A DNA stretch of 64,000 nt from NCBI GenBank assembly GCA_947561585.1, contig CANNZV010000113.1:487999-551998 (forward strand), given 5' to 3'. The stretch comes from Caprella mutica. Its lineage: Eukaryota; Arthropoda; Malacostraca; Amphipoda; Caprellidae. This document shows positions 13,049 through 25,160 of this stretch, one piece after another; the stretch's first letter is position 1, and every line of letters starts with the position of its first letter. Under the pieces are notes generated by a model, which made no database searches, was not told where the DNA came from, and was given only the letters and a program-made list of their open reading frames with translations. The position numbers and the translations under genes are program-made.

Positions 13049-13440
13049 ACACAGAGAGTGTATTGTACACACAGAGTATTGTACACTCACATTGTTATTG
13101 TACACACAGAGTGACACGATACACTCACACTGTTATTGTACACTCACACTGTTATTGTACACACAGAGTGTATTGTACACTCACACTGTTATTGTACACA
13201 CACACTGTTATTGTACACACAGAGTGTATTGTACACTCACACAGAGTGTATTGTACACTCACACTGTTATTGTACACACACACTGTTATTGTACACACAC
13301 ACTGTTATTGTACACTCACACTGTTATTGTACACTCACACTGTTATTGTACACACAGAGTGACACAATGCACTCACACTGTTATTGTACACTCACACTGT
13401 TATTGTACACTCACACTGTTATTGTACACACAGATTACAA
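13049..13440. repeat. Tandem array, 19-bp unit, about 20 copies
   Basis: The unit ACACTGTTATTGTACACTC is mixed with a variant ACACAGAGTGTATTGTACAC. No stop codon occurs in the unit in any plus-strand frame, so three overlapping open frames of 110-150 codons run through it. I treat these as by-products. Confidence 0.96.
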
Positions 13441-13859
13441 TAGTTCACCCTCACACTTTCATCTAGTTAGCATAATATCACCTAGGCATTAATCATTACA
13501 GTACATTCTATCCAATACATTCTACAGTACATACTAATTAGGCAGCGCAAGACATTTTTGTTGATAAAATTCATTGGTTCAGAAGCGCAGTGTACCTACT
13601 CTCACACTATCTAATGAGCCTCCATAGGAATAACATGAGGGGTAGATACTCACTGCAAACCTTTCTCTTTGTGCACTCCAATGAATGAAAAGTTTTTTTC
13701 ACCAGTTGGTTTAAGTGCCTAGTGCAGTAAATTACATTTATCACAAGACAGACTCTTGGGTGTACCGGGTGACAATTACTAGTCCTCACATGTCTGCCAA
13801 TGCTCATTTCTATCTCCAATAGATATTTCTTAATTTCGAAAGTTGATCTCCAAATACAC

Positions 13860-14085
13860 CCTCGTGTATTGTAAGGTACTGTCAAACTAAGTGTATCCGT
13901 GATGATTTTAGAACAGTTCACTAATTTCACTTTTCTAAAGTAAACTTTACTAATTGTAGTGATTGTAGATATTTTATAATTGATTTGGGGCACCACGACA
14001 AATTGGTAAATGAAAGGATATTAGAAACTGTGATTTGAGAAATTAACATCATGTGGTGACTCTTTCCTTTGATAGTACATATATT
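13860..14085. repeat. Dispersed repeat, second copy at 55080-55315
   Basis: The two regions align over about 200 bp. Shared blocks include ACAGTTCACTAATTTCAC, ACTTTACTAATTGTA, AGATATTTTATAATTG, ACCACGACAAAT and TTAACATCATG. I see no terminal repeats and recognise no element family. It is probably a decayed transposon fragment. Confidence 0.75.
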
Positions 14086-14861
14086 TAGTAACAGAAATAG
14101 GGTAACGCGTCAATTACCGCAGGAAAATTTTATTATTAAGTTTTCTTCAAAATATATACATTTTAATGGTCATATTTTGATGCGATTTATAATAATTAAC
14201 AATTTGAATTTTCCATTGCCATTTGATTAGCTTCTGGTAATTGCTACTCTACCTTAACTAGGAAATTCACTAGTTAGCATTCAGATTCGGCAAAAAAGGC
14301 GAGTTCAAATATTTTATTACATTATTTTAACAAAGATTATGGACATTCATGAATATATCATAGGGAGGGGATTATAATAGATTATAACATACCATACACA
14401 CTCTTAATCACAAGGTAATTGTTTCATTTGCAGCGTCTCCATGGTAACTAAATAGCAGTGGAGTTTAATTCATGTGAAGAAGTTAATAAAGAGCAATCAG
14501 TTTTATTTGCTCTGTATTTATTACAGTAAAGTAAACAGAAACTATACCGTGGAATATAACCAAATGCACAATCTCATTACTCTTATTTCAACAACTTTCA
14601 CTGTTTCATTATATTATTTAGCTAGGATATTGTAAATCAATGAAAGGTATTATAATTTAACTACCTAATTTTGATGATTTGAGTTAAACAAATTATGATT
14701 CGTCCTTTTTATTAATGAGGAGCAATCTTAAACATATCTAAATTTTTAGGTCTTACTTAATTTCATTTTAAAATCATTAATCCTCAACAAAAAATCAACT
14801 AATGAAAGTTTTAGACGTGAAATAAAATGAAGATTTTGACAAAGATGCAACTAAGAGCTGC

Positions 14862-15488
14862 TCTCTTACTTTGCCTCTCAGTACCTCTTACTTTGCCTCT
14901 TAGTACCTCTTACTTTGCCTCTTAGTACCTCTTACTTTGCCTCTCAGTACCTCTTACTTTGCCTCTTAGTACCTCTTACTTTGCCTCTTAGTACCTCTTA
15001 CTTTGCCTCTTAGTACCTCTTACTTGGCCTCTTAGTACCTCTTACTTTGCCTCTTAGTACCTCTTACTTTGCCTCTTAGTACCTCTTACTTTGCCTCTCA
15101 GTACCTCTTACTTTGCCTCTCAGTACCTCTTACTTTGCCTCTTAGTACCTCTTACTTTGCCTCTTAGTACCTCTTACTTTGCCTCTCAGTACCTCTTACT
15201 TTGCCTCTTAGTACCTCTTACTTTGCCTCTTAGTACCTCTTACTTTGCCTCTCAGTACCTCTTACTTTGCCTCTCAGTACCTCTTACTTTGCCTCTTAGT
15301 ACCTCTTACTTTGCCTCTTAGTACCTCTTACTTGGCCTCTTAGTACCTCTTACTTTGCCTCTTAGTACCTCTTACTTTGCCTCTTAGTACCTCTTACTTT
15401 GCCTCTCAGTACCTCTTACTTTGCCTCTTAGTACCTCTTACTTTGCCTCTTAGTACCTCTTACTTTGCCTCTTAGTACCTCTTACTTT
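14862..15488. repeat. Tandem array, 22-bp unit, about 28 copies
   Basis: The unit is TACTTTGCCTCTTAGTACCT plus CT, with a CTTAG/CTCAG alternation and a rare TTGG variant at about 15022 and 15330. The TTGG variants lie about 308 bp (14 units) apart, which suggests that a 14-unit block was duplicated. It is strongly pyrimidine-rich on the plus strand. Confidence 0.97.
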
Positions 15489-15714
15489 ATCGCAGTCACT
15501 GAAGCAAGAAGAGGGTTATATAACAACATGCCAAACTCTCTACATTTTTTCAATGTGTTCCATTTCAGTGAATTAAAAAGTGACTCTTCACTCAACACCA
15601 ATTAACAATTTAATCAAACCGATGTTCTGTCTTTTCTCAACAAACTTCGAATAAAGTTTTTCTCGGTGTTCTGCTAATATTACATTTATATATAATAATG
15701 TATTTAGGTAACGA

Positions 15715-15915
15715 GTCTACCTAACACAAAATCTAAGACCTCGTAGTTGAAGAGCATAACCCTAGTGCTATCCTCTAAAACTGCAAGTAGCGTTAAAAAA
15801 TAATAAACATGGTAAAAGACAATCCAAATTACAACAGTTCAAAGCCCAAGGGACGCCACTCCTCTTCCATTCACCACAAACAGCTTCCGGATAGAGCCCC
15901 AAGGGGCGACATGGA
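15715..15915 (+). repeat. R1 dispersed repeat, 3' portion
   Basis: Matches the 3' half of the full copy at 29800-30275: ACACAAAATCTAAGACCTCG, TAGTTGAAGAGCATAACC, GCTATCCTCT and AACTGCAAGTAGCGTTAAAA. It ends in CAGCTTCCGGATAGAG, which is shared with the copy at 45160-45375. No intact frame. Confidence 0.8.
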
Positions 15916-16104
15916 AGCAGACCTTACACAATATAGTTAGCATTTGATGAAGGAAATGAGGAAGCTACTTCATTTCAGCAAGGATGCAATGTCTCCATAT
16001 TGAAATTTCCACCAATTTAATTGAAAAATACTGACTTTTGTAAGTGGACGGTACATCGTTAATAGCAATGAACCGCGCTATTGACTATGTAAATCGTTAA
16101 TATC

Positions 16105-16175
16105 CATAAGTTATACAATACAAGAGACTTTAAGAAGCAGTCAGAGAGGCGTGTGTCTTCATGAACAAATATGAG
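16105..16175 (+). repeat. R1 dispersed repeat, 5' fragment
   Basis: Carries ACTTTAAGAAGCAGTCAGAG and TTCATGAACAAAT, as in the 5' part of the R1 copies at 29800 and 50890. It lies about 200 bp downstream of an R1 3' fragment, in the wrong order for a single intact copy. Confidence 0.6.
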
Positions 16176-16855
16176 AGAATTTGAATGCACTACATCTATT
16201 AAATACTTTTTATTCAGATAAATTAAAAAAAATAAACGTAAATTCCATAATGAAAGATTTAAAACAATTGAAATAAATAGGTATTGAAAAGCTAAATAGA
16301 TCTAACATAATTAGAAGCGTTGAATTATTTATATATGTTTGAAAATTTTAAGACATTAGCCAGAAAACAGAAGAAAAAACCTAGATTATTACCAAGAAAT
16401 GAGAGAAATTGACATCAGAAGCTACTTCCTACAGTGGCAAGGGGCATGCAATTTCGAGTAATTTCACACAGTCAAAAAAGAGGACCGCGATGCTCTTGAA
16501 CTATAAGGCGATTTTCCTCTTCTGTGCCTAGGTCTAAATAGTCACAGCCTATGTTGAGAAGGGAGTGTCCACACAGTGACTGCAGTGAAAGTTGTGAGTG
16601 ACTGCAGTGACCTGAACATTGAAACAAATATAACGCAAAATAACAGATAGAACGCACAATAGAAAAATGAAGAACACACCACCCTCTAGTCATAGTGAAT
16701 GAACGTTTGTAATTTTCTTTAGCAATTCAGTTGATTGATAGTAAGACTGAAATAGAGTTAAGAAAATAGTAAATTGAATATATTAAAATCTTATACCACC
16801 ATTCTATGAACCTTTCTTTGATATCAATCGTAGTACCACTATTATACCGAGCATT
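16176..16855. other. Unique sequence, nothing recognised
   Basis: Short minus-strand open frames here are not protein-like. No RNA or repeat was seen. Confidence 0.45.
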
Positions 16856-17000
16856 AAGGTAAATTGTTATGATTTGCTTACAAGGTACATGCAGGTATTC
16901 GTACCCATGATAATAAAAATAAGTTAATCTATATATATTTAATTATATATAGTTCTCATGTTCGAAAAAGCGTAACTGTTCGTTATCTGAGATCTTACCC
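16856..17000. mobile_element. Decayed foldback MITE, TA-type family
   Basis: The right end (GTTCGTTATCTGAGATCTTACCCC) and left end (AGGTAAATTGTTATGATT) resemble the family arms. The centre keeps a weak version of the GATACCTGCAGG block. It is much more diverged than the other copies. Confidence 0.55.
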
Positions 17001-17269
17001 CAGTAGCTTGAGTGTTGCAAATCACCTCTACTTTTTTGCGGCAAGTCTAACCTCCTAGGGCTACAGGAGCAATAACCTCTGCAGGCAAATACAACACAAA
17101 ATGCTAATTAAATCGTGATGATTACATCAGCTGTTCTTGAGTTTCATTCACTCTGGTAATTGTGGAGGTGCGTATTTTTGGAGTTGATTCACGAAATGAA
17201 ATAGGGCCGATCAAGGTTAGAGTAATTATTAGGCAAGAGACGCGGTGGTCACTCGACTAGAGGTCATCT

Positions 17270-17560
17270 GACCACGGGGCAAATGAGCAAAATGGACAGG
17301 AATGGACAGAGAAAATGGAGAGAAATGGACAGGGAATAGGGATAAATGGAAAGGATTGAAAAAAAAAATTGAGAAAACAAAAAAGCGGACATGGAAGATT
17401 ATAGAAGTTACTACAGACAGTATAAAAATATGAAGAAAAAATAGAAGAAATGGACAGAAGAAATTGGTGAGATAGACGGATGAGAAAATGGACAAATTAG
17501 AAAAGTCCAAATAGAAACAGGAAGTAATTAGGAGTTGTAGAGGAGATAAAACAGTGAATA
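17270..17560 (+). repeat. Degenerate purine-rich repeat (AAATGGACAG-like)
   Basis: About 290 bp with very few pyrimidines on the plus strand, built from irregular copies of GAAATGGACAGG and relatives. The long minus-strand open frame through it (Phe/Leu/Ser-rich) follows from the purine bias and is not taken as a gene. Such polypurine tracts can adopt unusual DNA structures, which I cannot test here. Confidence 0.7.
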
Positions 17561-18478
17561 TGGACATGAATATATTGATAAATGATAGCGAAAGGATAGA
17601 AGAGAATAAGAGAGGTTGGCAACACATGGCCAACTGTTTAAAGAGGCGTAAAAACACCTGGATTGACAGTAATTGTTTTTCAGGAGAGAATAGTCTGATG
17701 TTGGGTACATCAAGGTTTCATTTTCCCATCAAATGAACTGAACGAAAGCTATAAGCTTTATAAAGATTAATGGTACATAATCAATGAAAATTTTACATAA
17801 TCTAAGTGATGTTTGTGTTATATTTAGAAAACCAAACTACATGTAACTAACGCTACCAAGATAGTTAACTTGGTCACAGTTGAACTCTAGGATATATGTG
17901 AGTGTATAACATGTTAATTATATATGTGACAATAGATAAGGACTGATAATGCTAGAGTGATACACGTCTTTGATAAGTGCTATTAATAAATATAACACAT
18001 TGCTAAAAACAAGAAATGTTAAATACCACTGGCAGTAGATACAGTTCATCTACTTCTTTAGTTCATCTACTTCTCACTCGTTTGACATTTTAAAGTTTCG
18101 GAAGGGGAAGTTTAAATATCTACTTTAGTAAGCTAGTTTTCATTTTTTCTTTAGTAGCCATGAGTTTATGTATGACAGAGTTTATTAACCCCTTGTTTGG
18201 CATTAGGGTCATTTTACACTCTCTATGCATGAGATAGCCGCCCTAAGATGCACCATGTACGCACTACTTCATAGCAAGACAGGAAGTAAATTTTGCAAAC
18301 TATTTATAAGAGTACATAGGTTCAAACTGAGTGATTGTGAAGAATAAACAGTAAATTGCACTATTTTACTAACATCCTGTAAAATTAAGTAACTGCGTAT
18401 ATTTTCATTCTCAAAATGAATGTAACGTACATGCTAATTCTTTTTACTAAATATTAGGAGGTTTTAGTGATAGATATA
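17561..18478. other. Unique sequence, nothing recognised
   Basis: No gene or RNA. A TTAACCCC/GGCATTAGGGTCAT motif at 18187-18214 faintly resembles an inverted motif near 32750-32780. Confidence 0.45.
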
Positions 18479-18623
18479 GGGTAAATTACGAATTATCGGT
18501 CAGTTTCACATCTTCGGTCATATAAGAAAAAACTATATAATGTTTATTATTTAATTTTTACAATATCGTGTTTTCCGATATGACAGAGGATATGGAACAG
18601 ACCGATAATTTGTAAGTTAGCCC
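18479..18623. mobile_element. Foldback MITE, TA-type family, copy 4
   Basis: The left arm starts GGGTAAATTACGAATTATCG and the right arm ends CCGATAATTTGTAAGTTAGC then CC. A TA dinucleotide precedes the left end. The arms are about 55 bp around a short A+T-rich loop. Confidence 0.9.
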
Positions 18624-19255
18624 ACTGACATACTAGTGAGTACATGCAGAGGGTTGCACAGATGAACATTAGCCATATCAGATGTAACTATTCACCTTTA
18701 GAAAGAAGTGAAAAGTCCTCCGCTTTCACAAGTTGCAAAACATAATATAGATGATAATCACCAGCAATAATTTTGGTGATGTTTTCGAACGCAACATTTT
18801 GATTTACAAGAATTTACCGGAAGTTAGCAATTTACCGAAGCAATCATTTTTTGTATATTATTGAGCAAGTTAAATGTGAATGTACAATTACTGGAGTCAA
18901 ATTAATTCAGAGAAAATTGTTACTTTTCTTATTTAGATACACTTTTAAATGATAGTACAAACGAATAAAATATACATTTAAATATAAATGTCAATCTTAT
19001 ATTATTTAGATAAGCGTAAAAAGTGAATAAAAGCCAAATATATATACTTTAATATTATATGATCCATGGTTCACTTTCTAACCGTGTATAATATGCAGTA
19101 AACAACCGAGAAAAATGGGCGGGGGATATAATATGCTAAATAGCATAAAATATGGAAACTTTCGTTATTTTTTATATAAAAGACGACATTTTTCCATTAA
19201 AAACCAAAATAATAAAAAAAATTGCGAAATATAATTCATTTTATTATCATAGATA

Positions 19256-19417
19256 GGGTAAGATACGAATTATTGGTCAGTACTACAACTTCAGTCATAT
19301 AAGAAAAAAAATATAAAAACAATTATTATTACACAATGCTATCTAATAATAATTTTTATACATTTTTTCCCTATATGACCGAAATTGTAGTACCGACCGA
19401 TAATTCGTAACTTACCC
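19256..19417. mobile_element. Foldback MITE, TA-type family, copy 5 (variant arms)
   Basis: Bounded by TA on both sides (19254-19255 and 19418-19419), with termini GGGTAAG and CTTACCC. Both arms differ from the family consensus in the same place: where the other copies read TTTCACATCTTCGG, this one reads TACTACAACTTCAG on the left and the matching complement (GAAATTGTAGTA) on the right. The arms therefore still pair with each other. Confidence 0.92.
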
Positions 19418-19993
19418 TACCACAATTAAATTAATTATTCGTTTGGATTTTTTTTTTATAGCATGAGTGTAAAATGTTCAGTTATATCTGTTAATAGCCG
19501 AGAAGTTATATCTTAAAGTAACTAAATTACAGCATTGAACCATCTGTTATCACTCAATAATCACACTAGTAATAAATTGCTGAGTAATATTATCCAAATT
19601 TAACTAAATATTTAATTAAATTAAGTTATTGCCTCAGCAAACCACTGAACCATCACTTGATGAAAAAACAGCTAATGAAGTAATGGCAAATATTATCACA
19701 ATGGAGCACATTAGGACTATCAGTTGTAGTTATGAGTGAAATGGTATGCAAAGAGCTATTTAGTAACTGCAACCTATGTTAACTACAAGGTAGAGTATTG
19801 CGCAGGTTCATTTCAAGATGATTACAGTTTTGTTGTGAAAGACGCTTCGGTGGTCCGGGTTAACTATTTTTACATAGAAACAAGGTATGCTATTCAATCT
19901 TTTTAGAATCGAATACTTAAAATTCTTTTTATTTGACTAAACTGACTGAGTTCAGCATTACGTAGATTATCCTCAAGATATATTTACTTAGAA

Positions 19994-20347
19994 GGTATGC
20001 TAAATGTCTTGATACGAGTTTTAGACTCTTCTGCGCATTAACAAATAAGAACATACGAACGTACAGATGTGACCCTGCAATATTACTTTACATACTCTAT
20101 ATACTATACAGCGGGTTGAATAGTTATTTGTATATAAGGATTTGCCCATGATTGTTAATGCAGTGTACGGATATCATTTTTAAAAATTGTTTAACCCGCT
20201 GTATAGCAAGGCTCATAAACTACAGTGAATATAAACCTTGCTGTATAGTATATAATCTAATATTGCAGGGTCACATCTGTGCGTCCGTATGTGCATATAT
20301 GTTTATGCGCAGAAGAGTTTAAAATTCGTATCAAGGCGTAGCATACC
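19994..20347. mobile_element. Foldback element with about 95-bp inverted arms
   Basis: The left arm starts GGTATGCTAAATGTCTTGAT and contains CTCTTCTGCGCATTAACA and CAGATGTGACCCTGCAATAT. The right arm is its inverted counterpart (ATATTGCAGGGTCACATCTG, GCGCAGAAGAGTTT, GCATACC). A second inverted pair, CTATACAGCGGGTTGAA and its partner TTTAACCCGCTGTATAG, lies inside at about 20105-20207. I see no coding capacity and no clear target duplication. The sequence is unrelated to the TA-type MITE family here. Confidence 0.85.
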
Positions 20348-20689
20348 TGGTAAGTTAATGCATCTTGAGTAACTGTATTCTAACTGTTAAGTTACACTAC
20401 ATGAAGAGAGTGCTTTGTTGTTCCATACAAGTTCTTATAAACGTGAAAATATTAAAATATATCAATGACATGTGAGCATTCTATCTAGTTATAATTTATT
20501 ATATATCTTTCATTTATAGTTATTATATAGATTTGCAAGCACTTGATAGCTAATATATACAGGGTACCGCAGGTAAATTAGGACTATATTGTAATTTGTA
20601 TATATTTCCAACTATACCTCAAATGAATATGATTATTTTTTTTGATAATCTTCAACCATATTCTAATAATATTTAGAATTAGAGCGATC

Positions 20690-21190
20690 CACTCAACCGA
20701 TGTCAAAACTTGCTAAAAGATGCAATGTTAGCCACAGAAGACGAAACCCCCTCACACTCGCTCAAAGGTGCCCAATTCTTTTCAATCACCTCAGGAGCAA
20801 AGAAGGACATCTTCCCATTTGTGATGATGAGAAAAAAATTACGGTTGAAGAGGTTGCAAATAGACAGAAGTCATTGCCCGGGACCCTTCAGAAGTTCCTC
20901 CTTCAGAAGCAAGTATCCGGTTACTGTTGATGATCTTTGAAGTCTTGGCAAGTGATGGAAAGGTGATGGTTCTTCGTTTCATCGACATTTGTCTTAAAAT
21001 CAACACAGCGGACTATTTAAAGATACTGATTGATGCTTTGCTGATCTAGATTTATAGAAACTACGATTCTACCAAAGTCATGCTTGCTTAAGACTCTGCG
21101 CCAGCGTATGGAGCAAACAAGTACAGAGTTTCGTGGAGGAAGGAGGACAACTCTCTGAGAACAGTCCTTTCTGAATCTCGATGCAAATGA
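20690..21190 (+). pseudogene. Tc1/mariner superfamily transposase relic
   Basis: Transposases of this superfamily cut and paste DNA at TA sites using a DD(E/D) catalytic triad. In one frame near 20790-20885 the translation carries NHLRSKEG and then CDDEKKITVEEVANRQ, corresponding to the family's SDEK-F-V block with the first Asp. After a frame change, 20938-21150 gives ASDGKVMVLRFIDICLKINT, ADYLKILIDAL, NYDSTKVMLA and DSAPAYGANK. These match the catalytic-core pattern SDGKV...LKINT.YL...(Q)DSAPAH with the second Asp. A stop replaces the Gln just before DSAPA, another stop falls upstream in the same frame, and the third acidic residue was not found. The relic is clearly inactive. The start and end are approximate. 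Subfamily is uncertain (maT/mariner-like). Confidence 0.82.
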
Positions 21191-21586
21191 AATATACTAT
21201 ATAGAGAAGTTTTTTCACAGTTTCGCCAGAGGATATCCTAAAATTATTAACGAAACGAATAATTTTGTTATAGATAATGGGGATTACTGAAATAAATGTT
21301 AGAACCATCCTTTTATTCATTTTATCTCTTCAATCAGGAAATTTCGAAAAGATTAAAAAGTCACAATTAAGCAGTGGTACACTGTATGAAGAATAGATTA
21401 ATGCATTGAAATTTCAAATATAATTCTATTTTGTTAGCATTTAGAATTTAATGAAGTGTTAGCACAATGTCCAGATGTTATATAACTTTATTCTACGGTT
21501 ATAAAGCTTAATATAAAAAGTAAACTTCAATGAATGAATGACAGAGTACAGTGAAAAAAAAAATTAAAGGGAAAAGAGTAACGTTA

Positions 21587-22650
21587 ACAGTGACATACAG
21601 GTGATACTGTACCAGTAACATACAGGTGATACTGTAACATTGACATACAGGTGATACTGTAACAGTGACATACCGGTGAAACTTTAACAGTGACATACAG
21701 GTGATACTGTAACAGTGACATACAGGTGATACTGTAACAGTGACATACAGGTGATACTGTAACAGTGACATACAGGTGATACTGTAACAGTGACATACCG
21801 GTGAAACTGTAACAGTGACATACAGATGATACTGTAACAGTGACATACAGGTGATACTGTAACAGTGACATACCGGTGAAACTGTAACAGTGACATACAG
21901 GTGATACTGTAACAGTGACATACCGGTGAAACTTTAACAGTGACATACAGGTGATACTGTAACATTGACATGCAGGTGATACTGTAACAGTGACATACCG
22001 GTGAAACTTTAACAGTGACATACAGGTGATACTGTAACAGTGACATACAGGTGATACTGTAACAGTGACATGCAGGTGATACTGTAACAGTGACATACAG
22101 GTGATACTGTAACAGTGACATACAGGTGATACTGTAACAGTGACATACAGGTGATACTGTAACAGTGACATACCGGTGAAACTTTAACAGTGACATACAG
22201 GTGATACTGTAACAGTGACATACAGGTGATACTGTAACAGTGACATACCGGTGAAACTGTAACAGTGACATACAGGTGATACTGTAACAGTGACATACAG
22301 GTGATACTGTACCAGTTACATACAGGTGATACTGTAACAGTGACATACAGGTGATACTGTAACAGTGACATACCGGTGAAACTGTAACAGTGACATACTG
22401 GTGATACTGTAACAGTGACATACAGGTGATACTGTAACAGTGACATACAGGTGATACTGAAACAGTGACATACAGGTGATACTGTACCAGTGACATACAG
22501 GTGATACTGTAACAGTGACAAACAGGTGATACTGAAACAGTGACATACAGGTGATACTGTAACAGTGACATACAGGTGATACTGTAACAGTGATATACAG
22601 GTGATACTGTAACAGTGACATACAGGTGATACTGTAACAGTGACATACAG
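21587..22650. repeat. Tandem array, 25-bp unit, about 42 copies
   Basis: The unit is GTGATACTGTAACAGTGACA plus TACAG, with variants TACCGGTGAAAC (C/A changes) recurring every few units. The unit has no stop codon in any minus-strand frame, so all three minus frames stay open, one for 320 codons. The predicted peptides are the same 25-residue motif in different phases and are not credible proteins. The right end passes straight into a different array. Confidence 0.97.
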
Positions 22651-23755
22651 TCACTGTAGCTAATGTCACAGCCAAGTCACTGTAGCTAATGTCACAGCCA
22701 TACAGTCACTGTAGCTAATGTCACAGCCATACAGTCACTATAGCTAATGTCACAGCCAAGTCACTGTAGCTAATGTCACAGCCACACAGTCACTGTAGCT
22801 AATGTCACAGCCACACAGTCACTGTAGCTAATGTCACAGCCACACAGTCACTGTAGCTAATGTCACAGCCATACAGTCACTGTAGCTAATGTCACAGCCA
22901 CACAGTCACTGTAGCTAATGTCACAGCCACACAGTCACTGTAGCTAATGTCACAGCCACACAGTCACTATAGCTAATGTCACAGCCACACAGTCACTATA
23001 GCTAATGTCACAGCCACACAGTCACTGTAGCTAATGTCACAGCCACACAGTCACTATAGCTAATGTCACAGCCACACAGTCACTGTAGCTAATGTCACAG
23101 CCACACAGTCACTATAGCTAATGTCACAGCCACACAGTCACTATAGCTAATGTCACAGCCACACAGTCACTATAGCTAATGTCACAGCCACACAGTCACT
23201 GTAGCTAATGTCACAGCCATACAGCCATACAGTCACTGTAGCTAATGTCACAGCCACACAGTCACTATAGCTAATGTCACAGCCACACAGTCACTGTAGC
23301 TAATGTCACAGCCACACAGTCACTATAGCTAATGTCACAGCCACACAGCCATACAGTCACTGTAGCTAATGTCACAGCCACACAGTCACTGTAGCTAATG
23401 TCACAGCCATACAGTCACTGTAGCTAATGTCACAGCCACACAGTCACTGTAGCTAATGTCACAGCCACACAGTCACTATAGCTAATGTCATAGCCACACA
23501 GTCACTATAGCTAATGTCACAGCCACACAGCCATACAGTCACTGTAGCTAATGTCACAGCCACACAGTCACTATAGCTAATGTCACAGCCACACAGTCAC
23601 TGTAGCTAATGTCACAGCCACACAGTCACTATAGCTAATGTCATAGCCACACAGTCACTATAGCTAATGTCACAGCCACACAGTCACTGTAGCTAATGTC
23701 ACAGCCACACAGTCACTGTAGCTAATGTCACAGCCACACAGTCACTGTAGCTAGT
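22649..23755. repeat. Tandem array, 29-bp unit, about 38 copies
   Basis: The unit is AGTCACTGTAGCTAATGTCA plus CAGCCACAC, with CTGTAG/CTATAG alternation, CACAC/CATAC/CA variants and occasional extra CAGCCATA blocks (near 23218, 23340 and 23528). It begins without spacer at the end of the 25-bp array. The junction TACAGTCACTG is shared by both. Confidence 0.97.
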
Positions 23756-24785
23756 ATCTTTCACTGTTTCAATGGCTAACCTTCATTAATACAAATGCCC
23801 GCGGCTGAATAGCAAAAAATACGTTCTTCGATATTATGTATTGTGAGTAATATACACAGCCATTCAATACACTTATGCAGTTTAAAGGGTGTGTACTGTG
23901 CAGATAACATGTGTGATAGAAATGTAAATACTATTAACAGTTTCTACACTTTCTCGGTATTTTGATTATATTGTTAAAAAATGAAAGAATGTGATAAGGC
24001 AACAGTTAAAAAGATGACACTTTTATTTGCATCATTAAAATTTAAAAAAGTTTATAAACAATATAAAAATGCTTACGTATAACATTTATAGTTACTATCC
24101 AATATCTATGAACACTGTACAGAGAATATGCGTAACTATAACATTTATAGTTGAATACTCACAGAAAATATGAATAACTATAACATTTTAACTATCGTGT
24201 GTATGTTGATATAGTGTCACTTGATGCTTTGGAATCTATACGGAAATAGAAAATAGAGTTATTAACTGACAAAAATGAGTTCTTTCTCTAGGTAGCATTA
24301 CACCCCATGTTATTCTTACGGTGTAGAAGGTGAATTGAAGCTAGAAGGAGTTAGCAAGAATGTGGCACAGTGGCCTTACAGTCTAATTGTTTGGGTGAGA
24401 TACGCGCATTAGTAATAGCACTCATTATTGGGGGGAATAAATCAAAGTATTTCTCAGTAAAGAGCGAACTATTCCGAGGAATTATTTCAAGAGGTCAGCC
24501 TTCCGGGAAATAGAAATTGATGCTAAGGGAAAAGTAGATCATGTTGCTATATTCAATGTTTATTATTGGTTTGCTAAATTTGATTTATTATTAATATGCT
24601 TCTTTATTCTGATTTTGCCCTTACTAATCGTGCAATAGATTTAATACCAATTATTAATATTATTAGAAATAACTCTGTAGTGATTGATTACAGGTCCCCT
24701 ACAACAATAATAATGTGAATACTTTGGCTATTGTAAAAATTGAAAGTGACTGAAATGATTTGACAATGGTTAGCTATATACGACG
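23756..24785. other. Unique sequence between arrays, nothing recognised
   Basis: About 1 kb with no gene, RNA or clear repeat. AACTATAACATTTATAG-like pieces recur at 24079, 24133 and 24177. Confidence 0.45.
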
Positions 24786-25160
24786 AATAAAGAGTATTGT
24801 GGTTATAGTAATACTAGAGAGTATTTACATGGTTATAGTAATACCATACATAGAGAGTATTCACATGGTTATAGTAATACTATACATAGAGAGTATCCAT
24901 AGTGTACTACTAGAGAGTATAGTATCTATAGTGCACTATATAGAGTATAGTACCTATAGTGCACTATAGAGTTTAGCATCTATAGTGCACTATAGATAGT
25001 ATATTACCTATAGTGCACTATATAGAGTATATTACCTATAGTGCACTATATAGAATATAGTACCTATAGTGCACTATATAGAATATAGTACCTATAGTGC
25101 ACTATATAGAGTATAGTACCTATAGTTGCACTATAGAGTATAGTACCTATAGTGCACTGA
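24786..25160. repeat. Compound tandem array (GAGTATT and CTATAGTGCACTATA units)
   Basis: The first part (24786-24905) repeats GAGTATTCACATGGTTATAG and AATACTATACATA. The second (about 24900-25158) repeats a unit of about 28 bp centred on CCTATAGTGCACTATA. TATAGTGCACTATA within that unit is a perfect 14-bp palindrome. Confidence 0.9.

Noticed and set aside
13020..13492. Three overlapping plus-strand frames of 112-148 codons
   Set aside because: Same situation in the 19-bp array; no stop in any frame of the unit.
15091..15321. 76-codon Leu/Ser/Pro-rich frame resembling a membrane peptide
   Set aside because: Lies within the 22-bp array and starts at an arbitrary codon. The hydrophobicity reflects the pyrimidine-rich unit.
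17229..17657. 142-codon Phe/Leu/Ser-rich minus-strand frame that looks like a membrane protein
   Set aside because: It is the complement of a degenerate purine-rich repeat. Such composition gives hydrophobic frames by chance.
21508..22675. Several overlapping minus-strand open frames of up to 320 codons, Cys/Tyr/Val-rich
   Set aside because: All three minus frames are open because the 25-bp unit lacks stops in any of them. The peptides are one motif in different phases, which is typical of a repeat by-product and not of a repeat protein.
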